Assembly (NCBI RefSeq): GCF_000337095.1
Contig: NZ_AOIV01000021.1
Coordinates: 138,083-201,408 of the forward strand
From: Halogeometricum pallidum JCM 14848
GTDB lineage: Archaea > Halobacteriota > Halobacteria > Halobacteriales > Haloferacaceae
Length of the DNA: 63,326 nt
Reading direction: 5' to 3'
Part shown: one piece after another, positions 56,260 to 63,326 of the stretch
Layout of the letters: each line of letters starts with the position of its first letter
Numbering within the stretch: position 1 is the first letter of the stretch
Program-made: the position numbers and the translations under genes
The notes under the pieces: generated by a model
What the model was told of the DNA's origin: nothing
Databases searched by the model: none
What the model saw: the letters and a program-made list of their open reading frames with translations, nothing else

Positions 56260-58119
56260 ATGAATCCCATAGGGTCGAACCCGGTGGGCGTCTCTCCCCG
56301 GACGCGCACCGAGTTCCAACGGACCGCCGCGCAACTGATCGAGCCGCTGTTCGACCACGTCAGTCCGGGCAACGCGCGGATTCGACCCACGGCGACGGGC
56401 GCTCACTTCCCCGACGCCGCGGCCGAACTGGAGGGGTTCTCGCGCCTGCTGTGGGGAGCGGTCCCGCTCGGCGTTCAGGCCGAGTTCGGGCGCTGGCCAC
56501 AGATTCGAGAGGGCCTCGTCAACGGCACAGACCCGGAGCACGAGGAGTACTGGGGGGCCGCGGGGGACTACTCGCAGAAGCACGTCGAGATGGCGGCCAT
56601 CGGCGTCGGGCTCGCGCTCGTTCCCGAGCACCTGTGGGAGCCGCTCTCGCACGCCGAGCGCGAGCGGCTGGTGACGTGGCTCGACCAGATAAACGACGCC
56701 GAACTGCACGACTGCAACTGGCTGTTCTTCCGGGTGATGGTGAATCGGGGCCTTCGGTCGGTCGGAGCGCCCCACGACGCCGAGCGCACCGAATCGTCGC
56801 TCGACCGACTCGAGTCGTTCCACCGCGGCGGCGGATGGTACACCGACGGGCCGTCGGGGGAGGGAGACGAGAGTCCCGTCGACTACTACCTCCCGTGGGC
56901 GATGCAGTTTTACGGTCTCCTCGACGCCGCGATGGCCGACGGCGACTCCGAACGAGCCGAGCGGTTCCGCGCCCGCGCGAGGGAGTTCGCGACGCAACAC
57001 GTCCACTGGTTCGACGACGCGGGCCGCGCGATACCCTACGGTCGGAGCCTGACGTATCGGTTCGCACAGGCCGCGTTCTGGGGCGGACTCGCGTTCGCGG
57101 ACGCGAAACCCGACTCGCTCTCTTGGGGCGTCGTCAGGGGGTTGTGGGCGCGCAACGTTCGCTGGTGGCTCGACCAGCCGATATTCACCGACGGCGGACT
57201 GCTGTCGGTGGGCTACCGCTACCCCACCCTGAAGGTGTCCGAGAGCTACAACTCGCCGAACTCCCCGTACTGGGCGCTCAAGGCGTTCTTTCCGCTCGCG
57301 CTCAACGCCGGCCACCCGTTCTGGCAGGCCGAAGAGGAGCCCCTCCCCGACCTGCCCGACGTCACCCCCCAACCCGAGGCCGGCAAACTGCTCTGTCGGA
57401 GCGAAGGGGGAGAGCACTTGTTCGCCCTGTCGCTCCCCCAGACGAGCGTTCACGGCCACGAGAAGTACACCAAGTTCGCCTACTCCGCGCGGTTCGGGTT
57501 CTCGGTCGCGAGCCGGCTGCCGGGCGCGGGTCGAGGGGGTCACGACAGCGCACTCGCACTCAGCCTCGACGGGTCGGGGTACGCCACTCCTCAAGAGGCC
57601 ACGGCGACGGAGATGGACGGAACGACGCTCTCCTTCCGATGGGAGCCGTGGGAGTCGGTCCGGGTCCGAACGTGGCTCGCGCCCGCGCTTCCGTGGCACG
57701 TGCGAGTCCATCGAATCGAGACCGACCGGGCCGTCCGCGCCGAGGAGGGCGGGTTCGCTCTCGACAGAACCGGCGACGACGGGGACGCGGCCGTCCACCG
57801 CGCGCGAGACGGGGCCGCAGTCGCGCGGTACCCCAACGGCGTGAGCGGAATCGTCGACGGGTTCGGTGACCGCGCGCCCGCGGTGGTCGAGGCGGAACCC
57901 AACACCAACCTCTACCACCCGCGGACCGTGGTACCGACGCTTCGGTCGACGCACGACCCGGGCAGACACTGGCTCGGGTCCGCCGTCGCCGCCAGCCCCA
58001 GTCCGGAGGCCGCGTGGGACGCCGACCCGGGTATCTCGTTCGAGACGACCGATGACGGAACGGTCGTCGAAGCGTCCGGCGGCGAGACGCTTCTCCGGTG
58101 TCCGTCGGACGAACGGTGA
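56260..58119 (+). CDS. DUF2264 family protein (putative polysaccharide-related)
   Basis: 619 residues. Conserved DUF2264 features: LEGFSRLLWGAVPL, HDCNWLFFRVMVNRGL, ESFHRGGGWYTDG, DYYLPWAMQFYGLLDA and SPNSPYWALKAFFPLAL. The N-terminal ~370 residues are an alpha/alpha toroid like those of polysaccharide lyases and unsaturated glucuronyl hydrolases; the rest is beta-rich. No signal peptide, so cytoplasmic. Family function is not established; members often occur in pectin/rhamnogalacturonan loci. Convergent with the lyase-like beta-propeller gene. The start at 56260 (MNPIGSNPVG) rather than 56236. Confidence 0.85.
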   Translation: MNPIGSNPVGVSPRTRTEFQRTAAQLIEPLFDHVSPGNARIRPTATGAHFPDAAAELEGFSRLLWGAVPLGVQAEFGRWPQIREGLVNGTDPEHEEYWGAAGDYSQKHVEMAAIGVGLALVPEHLWEPLSHAERERLVTWLDQINDAELHDCNWLFFRVMVNRGLRSVGAPHDAERTESSLDRLESFHRGGGWYTDGPSGEGDESPVDYYLPWAMQFYGLLDAAMADGDSERAERFRARAREFATQHVHWFDDAGRAIPYGRSLTYRFAQAAFWGGLAFADAKPDSLSWGVVRGLWARNVRWWLDQPIFTDGGLLSVGYRYPTLKVSESYNSPNSPYWALKAFFPLALNAGHPFWQAEEEPLPDLPDVTPQPEAGKLLCRSEGGEHLFALSLPQTSVHGHEKYTKFAYSARFGFSVASRLPGAGRGGHDSALALSLDGSGYATPQEATATEMDGTTLSFRWEPWESVRVRTWLAPALPWHVRVHRIETDRAVRAEEGGFALDRTGDDGDAAVHRARDGAAVARYPNGVSGIVDGFGDRAPAVVEAEPNTNLYHPRTVVPTLRSTHDPGRHWLGSAVAASPSPEAAWDADPGISFETTDDGTVVEASGGETLLRCPSDER

Positions 58120-58146
58120 CGTCGCGGCCCTCTCGTTCGTAGGCGC

Positions 58147-59502
58147 TTAGACTCCGGCCACGTTCCGCCAGTTGTACCCGACCGACGCCAGTCGCTGGGC
58201 CTTTCGATAGTACGGGCGTTCGTACCGCCTTCGAGCGGCGTCGCCGTCGGCGGCGTTCGAATCACCCCACAATCGGACGCGCCCGTCCGCCGTGTACGCG
58301 AGTATCTGCTCGCCCGGGAAGTCGAACAGCTTCGACGGCGGGAAGCGAGCCACGCGCCCGTCGACGCGACCGAGTTCCTCGCCGCGGTGGTCGACGACAA
58401 GTCCCTCCCGGTCGAACATCTCGTACACGAGGTCGTGGGTGCCGTTCCCGTCGAGGTCGACCGGAAGCGTCGAGTACACCGGGTAATCGAGTTCTCGTTC
58501 CTCGCCGGTGAACGCGTCCCACGCGTACTCGTCCATCTCCTCGTAGGCGGCGTGTTTGTTCGCGCCGGCCATCGCCACTCGACCGTGTTCGCCGAGTCGC
58601 GCCGTCCACCCGGTGTGCATGTGTCCCTCTTCGAGCGCCGTCCACACCCGTTCGCCCGACGCGTCGTACGCGACGACCCGCGGCGGTTCCTCGACGTGCG
58701 ATTCCCGGCAGGTGAACACCGTCCACTCTCCGGTCCGGTGGTCCAACGTCGGTTGCACGATGTCGGAGTGTCCCGACCAACTGTCCCGGTCCGCACACCA
58801 CAGTTGCTCGCCCGCGTCGAGTTCGAGAAGTCGTTCGCCCCAGAGCACCTCGTCGACGCCGTCGCCGTCGATATCCAACACCGGACATTGGTGACTCCCC
58901 TGCGCGCCCGGGTCCTCGCGCGCGAACGTCGTCTCCCACCGTCGACTCAGGTCGGGGTTCCAGCCCTGGAGCTTCATCTCCCGGTACGTACCCTGTGCGG
59001 TGACCAGAACGGGATCCCCTCGAACGTGTCCGCCGAATATGAAGTTCCGATAGGCCATGCTCATCGGTTCGTAGGGGTAGTCCGGCCAGTCCCACGTGCC
59101 GGTCGTCTCGCCGGTCGCCGCGTCGATGCGCGCGAGTCGGTGGCCGTCGAGGGAGAACGGGTGGTCCGGGTCGACCGTGTCGACGTACCAGATCTCCTCG
59201 ACGCCGTCGCCGTCGAGGTCGAACGGGAAGACGGGGCAGAACCACACCCCCGGAACGATTCCGTCACCGACGTCGTGCGTCCACGCGACCGTCTCGTCGG
59301 CCGTGACGAGCGTTAGTTTCAGCGTATCCGTCGGGAGGGTGAAGTGGTTCTGCCCCGGGTCGACACCGGGGTGAGCGCTGTGGACGCAGAGGAGTGCGTC
59401 GGGACCGTTACCGCCCGTCGCGACCGGTACCGCTCGCAGTTGTCGCATCGCGTCCGCCACCGATACCTCGTACAGTACGTCGAGCGAGATCTCGTCTGCC
59501 AT
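58147..59502 (-). CDS. Rhamnogalacturonan-lyase-like beta-propeller protein
   Basis: 451 residues with calcium-binding FG-GAP/VCBS-like loops DLDGDGVEEIW, DIDGDGVDEVLWG and DLDGNGTHDLVYE spaced through a propeller, Trp-rich strands and His-containing loops (HQCPVL). The pattern recalls PL11 rhamnogalacturonan lyases, but it is shorter than the typical ~600 residues and has no signal peptide. Catalytic residues cannot be verified by eye. Convergent with DUF2264, which supports a plant polysaccharide role. A non-enzymatic propeller is the alternative. Confidence 0.65.
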   Translation of the reverse strand: MADEISLDVLYEVSVADAMRQLRAVPVATGGNGPDALLCVHSAHPGVDPGQNHFTLPTDTLKLTLVTADETVAWTHDVGDGIVPGVWFCPVFPFDLDGDGVEEIWYVDTVDPDHPFSLDGHRLARIDAATGETTGTWDWPDYPYEPMSMAYRNFIFGGHVRGDPVLVTAQGTYREMKLQGWNPDLSRRWETTFAREDPGAQGSHQCPVLDIDGDGVDEVLWGERLLELDAGEQLWCADRDSWSGHSDIVQPTLDHRTGEWTVFTCRESHVEEPPRVVAYDASGERVWTALEEGHMHTGWTARLGEHGRVAMAGANKHAAYEEMDEYAWDAFTGEERELDYPVYSTLPVDLDGNGTHDLVYEMFDREGLVVDHRGEELGRVDGRVARFPPSKLFDFPGEQILAYTADGRVRLWGDSNAADGDAARRRYERPYYRKAQRLASVGYNWRNVAGV

Positions 59503-59642
59503 GTTCTATCGTACCGGTGCTCGACGGGTCGTCATAGAGCTTCGTAGTAGCACTCCGACCGGCGCCGCGGCCGGGTGTGGGTGTGGTTTTTCCCGGCGCG
59601 AGACGAACGTCGACCGTCAGCCGTTCGAACGACAGATCCACC

Positions 59643-60485
59643 ATGAAGGACTTTCCGACGACACCGACCGCCGCTGACGCGCCCGCCGAGACGTTCGAAC
59701 GGGGTCACCTCTGGTTGCTCGAACTGATCGACGGTGCCGGGTTGCGTTTCCGACTCGACGACGACGGCGTCCTCCGCTTCGGCGACGAGACCCGCGTCTA
59801 CGACGACTCCGACGACATGCCCGCGTCGTACCAACACGCCGTCCGGCACGTCCGCGAGAACCTCGACCGCAGTGCGCTTCGAGACGCCGTCGCCGACCCG
59901 AGAGACGTGGTCTTCTTCGGGCAGTCAACCCAGCGGCAGTCGCTGGAGTACGATTGGGAGCGCATCCCCTCGTTTCTCGGCGTCGACGTCTGGTCGGCAT
60001 CGGCCGACGGGTTCCGACCGCCCGACACCGCCGAGAAGATATTCGAACGCCTCGGTCTTCGTCCCGTGAACGCCCTCGAACGGGAGCGAAACACGCGCGA
60101 TTTCGACCCCGACTCGTATGCGGTTCCCCGGTCGGCGTGGTACGACGGGCCGGCGAAGGGCGTCCTGGTTCGGAACAAGCGCGGCGGACGCGCTAAACTG
60201 CGGCATCCCGAGTTCAGCGAACGAGACCCGGACCCTATCGACGTCTCGGCCGAAGCGTTCGCGCGGGAGTGCGCGACGCGGCGGCGGTTCGAGCGAGTCG
60301 CGGACCGAATCGAGGCGATGGGATGGACCGTGACGGTGGACGTGCTGTACGACCGGGTGCTCGAAGCCATCGTTCGCGAGCAACACCGACGGCTGGACCA
60401 CCGCGAGAGCGACGTGGACATGGCGACGTTCCGGTCGGAAATCGCGTCGCTGACGCGGGCGTTCGTCGAATCGCCGGACGAGTAG
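59643..60485 (+). CDS. RNA-ligase-fold protein with all catalytic motifs altered (pseudoenzyme)
   Basis: 280 residues. The sequence follows the haloarchaeal RNA-ligase (nucleotidyltransferase) family: WLLELIDGAGLRFRL, DDVVFF-like region VVFFGQSTQRQSLEYDW, FLGVDVW, PRSAWYDGPAKGVLVRN and RAKLRHPEF. In motif I the nucleotidyl-accepting Lys of ExKxDG is Leu28 (ELIDG). In motif III FGE is FGQ (Gln94). In motif IV EGVV is KGVL (Lys172). Motif V Lys185 remains. Without Lys28 the ligase cannot form the AMP-enzyme intermediate. It may have become a nucleic-acid-binding or regulatory protein. The start at 59643 (MKDFPTTPTA) fits the family. Confidence 0.78.
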   Translation: MKDFPTTPTAADAPAETFERGHLWLLELIDGAGLRFRLDDDGVLRFGDETRVYDDSDDMPASYQHAVRHVRENLDRSALRDAVADPRDVVFFGQSTQRQSLEYDWERIPSFLGVDVWSASADGFRPPDTAEKIFERLGLRPVNALERERNTRDFDPDSYAVPRSAWYDGPAKGVLVRNKRGGRAKLRHPEFSERDPDPIDVSAEAFARECATRRRFERVADRIEAMGWTVTVDVLYDRVLEAIVREQHRRLDHRESDVDMATFRSEIASLTRAFVESPDE

Positions 60486-60797
60486 CGGAGAGTCGACGAA
60501 GCGACCGTTATCGAGGAGATATCCGTCGCCGTCCCCCTTGTTATCTCCCTCTTATCGGGAGTGTCGCCGGACGACCCGATATCGAACGTAGCCGAGACCG
60601 GTACTGCGTCGATAACCGCGAATCGGCGTCGCGAAGCGGTCAGGACCGCGAACGGTAACCTCCTTAGTGGCCGGTTTCGGTTCCGTCAGCCGCGTCCTAT
60701 CGAGATTCTCTCAGGAGGGGAAACGGTCTGTCAGCGGCCCATCCGCCGCTACACGCCCCGAGAACCCACCTAACAGACGTATAACTATCCTTCAAAA
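60486..60797. other. Promoter region of phosphoesterase-cohesin operon
   Basis: About 310 bases without a gene. TATAACT at 60780-60786 lies only 12 bases before the first ATG (60798) but 42 before the second (60828). This spacing favours Met11 as the translated start of the phosphoesterase. Confidence 0.4.
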
Positions 60798-62678
60798 ATG
60801 GCGAATATACTGAGTAAGAACCAATCCATGAGACGATTACAAGCGAACGACTCCGACGGGGACCCGGCGGGACTGACTGCCACGCGGCGAACGGTGCTGA
60901 AGGCCCTCGGGGTCAGTGCGGGACTGGCGGGATTCGGCGCGTCGACGGGGATGGCCGCGCAGAGCGACGAGTCGTGGTCGGTCGTCACCCTGCCCGACAC
61001 GCAGTTCTACGCCCGGGACATGACGCGGTACCCCGCCGAGATGACGCAGTGGATCGCCGATAATCACACCGAAGAGAAGGAGAACATCGCCTTCGTGAGC
61101 CACGTCGGCGACGTGGTCGAGAACGCTGACACCATCGCAGAGTGGGAACACATGGACGATGCCATGTCGACGCTCGACGGCGTCGTTCCCTACTCAACCG
61201 TTCCCGGCAACCACGACTGGGAGGAGAACATGGAGCGGAGTTCGTCGATCGCGAACTACAAGGAGTACTTCGGCGCGTCGAGGTACGAGGCGCGGGAGTA
61301 CTTCGGGGGCGCGGGACCCACGAACGGCGACCCGAACCGCGACGACCTCAACACCTACCAGTTGTTCTCCGCGGGCGGGTACGACTTCCTCCACCTCGCC
61401 TTGGAGTGGGAACCGCCGGGGAGCGTCGACGACCCGTCGACGCCCCTCGGGTGGGCCCAGCAGGTGCTCGACGAGCACCCCGACCGGGCGACCATCCTCA
61501 CCACGCACTCGTACCTTCGAAACCCCCCGGCTCGACTCGACAGAGTCCAGGAGAAAGGGGACAAAGACGGAAACTCGGGTCAGACGGTCTGGGAGGAACT
61601 CGTCGCGCCGAACGCGCAGGTGTTCATGGTCCTCTGCGGCCACTGGTATAAAGAAGACGCCGAGGCCGACCAAATCTCGACGAACGAGTCCGGCGAGGAA
61701 GTGTACGAGATGCTGGCGAACTACCAGGCGCGAGAAGACGGCGGTCACGGGCTCCTCCGGCAGATCGAGTTCCAACCCGGCGAGGGCGGGAGCAGTGACG
61801 CGCCCGACCGCATTCAGATGCGCACGTACTCCCCAGTCACCGGAGTTGAAGACGACGAGGACAGCACGTTCGGCTTCGACCTCGACTTCGACGCCCGCTT
61901 CGGAAGCGAGTCCGCGGAGTCGCCGGAAACCGCGTTCCAGCAGGGAGCCGACGGCTACGGCGGCACGGTCGACACCACGCTCTACGAATCCGACCCGATG
62001 ACGGCGTTCGGGAGCGACGAGACGATGGTCGTCGACAGCGACGAACCGCCGAACTCGGGGAGCGCCGCGCAGGCGCTCCTCCGATTCGACGACGTCGTCG
62101 GCGACGGCGACGGACAGATTCCCGCCGGTTCGACCGTCGACGCCGCCACGCTGGTTCTCGAGTGCGTGAACGACGGCGACGGAGCGACGGTGCATCAGAT
62201 GCGAACCGGGTGGGACGACGGCGACACCTGGGACTCGGTCGGCGGCGGCATTCGAACCGACGGAACGGACGCGGCGTCCGACGCCGTGGCCGAGACCGGT
62301 CCCGTCGAAGTAGGGATGTTCGCCGTCGACGTCACGCAGAGCGTACAGGCGTGGGTCGACGGCGACCGGAACCTCGGGTGGGCGTTCGCCCCCACCGGGC
62401 CGGACGGCTGCGACCTCAAGACGGCGGAGAGCGACAACCCGCCCCGCCTCACCGTCCAGTACACCGCATCCGACGGGGGCGGAGGCGGCGACGACACCGT
62501 GACCGGCGACGTCGACGGCGACGGCGACGTCGACGAGGAGGACGTCGAAGCCATTCAGCGGTCGGTGGCGGGCGAGGACGTCGACATCGACGCCGACGCG
62601 GCGGACGTCGACGGCGACGGTGACGTGGATATCGGCGATGCGATCGGTGCGAGAAATATCAGCGAGGAAGGACAATGA
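60798..62678 (+). CDS. Tat-exported metallophosphoesterase with DNRLRE and dockerin domains
   Basis: 626 residues. Tat signal (TATRRTVLKALGVSAGLAG, Arg30-Arg31), then a calcineurin-like phosphoesterase: LPDTQFYA (Asp67), HVGDVVEN (Asp105), PGNHDWEE (137-140), TTHSYL, CGHWY. Residues ~390-555 resemble a DNRLRE-type carbohydrate-binding/cell-surface domain. The C terminus (~575-622) is a dockerin with two calcium loops, DVDGDGDVDEEDVEAI and DVDGDGDVDIGDAIGA. The last GHxH has become GHWY. It should be exported folded and then bound by a cohesin. The stop overlaps the next gene's ATG. The true start may be Met11 (60828). Confidence 0.88.
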   Translation: MANILSKNQSMRRLQANDSDGDPAGLTATRRTVLKALGVSAGLAGFGASTGMAAQSDESWSVVTLPDTQFYARDMTRYPAEMTQWIADNHTEEKENIAFVSHVGDVVENADTIAEWEHMDDAMSTLDGVVPYSTVPGNHDWEENMERSSSIANYKEYFGASRYEAREYFGGAGPTNGDPNRDDLNTYQLFSAGGYDFLHLALEWEPPGSVDDPSTPLGWAQQVLDEHPDRATILTTHSYLRNPPARLDRVQEKGDKDGNSGQTVWEELVAPNAQVFMVLCGHWYKEDAEADQISTNESGEEVYEMLANYQAREDGGHGLLRQIEFQPGEGGSSDAPDRIQMRTYSPVTGVEDDEDSTFGFDLDFDARFGSESAESPETAFQQGADGYGGTVDTTLYESDPMTAFGSDETMVVDSDEPPNSGSAAQALLRFDDVVGDGDGQIPAGSTVDAATLVLECVNDGDGATVHQMRTGWDDGDTWDSVGGGIRTDGTDAASDAVAETGPVEVGMFAVDVTQSVQAWVDGDRNLGWAFAPTGPDGCDLKTAESDNPPRLTVQYTASDGGGGGDDTVTGDVDGDGDVDEEDVEAIQRSVAGEDVDIDADAADVDGDGDVDIGDAIGARNISEEGQ

Positions 62679-63326
62679 GCGAGCGAATCAACGTGTTGGC
62701 CGTCTGCGCCCTGCTGATGGTGGTCGCCATCATCCCGGTCGGGGCCGCGACGGTGACGCAACCGACGACGACGGCAGCAACGATCAGTGTCGGCGAGGAA
62801 GCGACGGCGGCACCGAACGGAACGATAACCGCGGAACCGGGCGAGACCGTCACGGTGAGCGTGTGGGCGAACGCGTCGTCGGTGAGCGGGTATCAGACCA
62901 GACTCACTTTCGACCCCGCCGTCGTACGGGTCGAGGAGGTATCGGGGAGCGACGACTTCGCCGCCCCGGTCTCGAACGTGGACAACGAGAGCGGCACCGT
63001 CGCGTTCAACCAGATTCGCGCTTCGGACGGCGACGATCCCGTCCTGGCCGAAATCACGCTGACGGTGGTCGGCGAGGCCGGCGAAAGCGCCGTGCTCTCG
63101 TTCGAGGAGTCCGAGACGAAGTTCGCCACCGACGGCGGACAGACGTTCGTCCCGCAGACGATCAACGACGTGACCGTGAGCGTCGAGGAGGCGGAAACGG
63201 AGACGGAGACAGAGACGCCCGCACCCACGACCGAAGCACCGACGACTACCACCGAACAACCCACCACCACCACGGAAGAACCGACGACTACCACCGAACA
63301 ACCCACCACCACCACGGAAGAACCGA
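62675..63326 (+). CDS. Cohesin-domain secreted protein, 3' end outside window
   Basis: 217 codons are visible, still open at the window end. Signal peptide (LAVCALLMVVAIIPVGAA, ~7-24). The cohesin domain (~37-170) has the typical opening EPGETVTVSVWANASSVSGY, QTRLTFDPAVVRVEEV and VAFNQIRASD, closing with AVLSFEE. A Thr/Glu/Pro-rich linker of repeats follows (TTTTEQPTTTTEEP), probably O-glycosylated and leading to an anchor outside the window. ATG overlaps the stop of the dockerin gene (ATGA), so the two are translationally coupled. The pair is likely to interact, but affinity is inferred. Confidence 0.87.
   Translation, partial: MSERINVLAVCALLMVVAIIPVGAATVTQPTTTAATISVGEEATAAPNGTITAEPGETVTVSVWANASSVSGYQTRLTFDPAVVRVEEVSGSDDFAAPVSNVDNESGTVAFNQIRASDGDDPVLAEITLTVVGEAGESAVLSFEESETKFATDGGQTFVPQTINDVTVSVEEAETETETETPAPTTEAPTTTTEQPTTTTEEPTTTTEQPTTTTEEP
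63241..63326 (+). repeat. 42-bp tandem repeat coding a Thr/Pro/Glu linker
   Basis: Two copies of a 42-base unit (GACGACTACCACCGAACAAC onward) with the same phase, encoding TTTTEQPTTTTEEP twice, reaching the window edge. Such perfect repeats mutate in copy number by slippage, which would vary the linker length. Confidence 0.85.

Noticed and set aside
63241-63326. Tandem repeat as a CRISPR array
   Set aside because: The unit is 42 bases, in frame, with no spacers, and encodes a Thr-rich linker.

Overview
The window is chromosomal DNA from a halophilic archaeon (class Halobacteria). The evidence is high-GC codon use, strongly acidic proteins, Bat/HalOD1-type regulators, a halobacterial transducer with a Cache sensor, archaeal type IV pilins, and a D-xylose dehydrogenase of the Haloferax Gfo6 type. 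No rRNA, tRNA or CRISPR array was seen. Genus is not assignable from sequence alone; Haloferacales is likely.

Layout. 0-6 kb: a pilus assembly locus with a secretion ATPase (running off the left edge), a 39-codon upstream ORF, a RecA-fold HTR-like protein, a pilin and a large pilin-like beta-rich surface protein. 6-19 kb: housekeeping and signalling genes, including a saccharopine-dehydrogenase-like reductase, small zinc-ribbon proteins, a P1B-4 metal efflux ATPase, a large Bat-type sensor regulator, HalOD1, UspA proteins and a PiT phosphate transporter. 19-28.5 kb: a Gfo6-like dehydrogenase, a TFB remnant, a response-regulator/PAS/histidine-kinase gene broken by one in-frame TGA, a 984-residue chemotaxis transducer and a D-2-hydroxyacid dehydrogenase. 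28.5-40.5 kb: an accessory region with a lower-GC membrane protein, a MITE-like element, a TnpB-only IS element, two paralogous surface proteins that look gene-converted, a rhomboid-like protein, a PAS kinase and a sugar-nucleotide epimerase.

40.5-50 kb: a minus-strand operon coding two approximately 1000-residue FtsX/MacB-like permeases, a GT-C-like membrane protein, a small membrane protein and one ABC ATPase, next to an FkbM methyltransferase. 51-56 kb: a flavin-dependent oxidoreductase, a small transporter, and nikR divergent from a complete nikMNQO nickel uptake operon. 56-63.3 kb: a DUF2264 protein, a rhamnogalacturonan-lyase-like beta-propeller, an RNA-ligase-fold protein that has lost its catalytic residues, and a Tat-exported metallophosphoesterase ending in a dockerin. 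The last is translationally coupled to a cohesin protein that runs off the right edge.

The most notable items are the overlapping dockerin-cohesin gene pair, the multiply inactivated RNA-ligase-like protein, the MITE whose terminal hairpin differs from that of the TnpB element by compensatory changes, and the dual-permease/GT-C operon.
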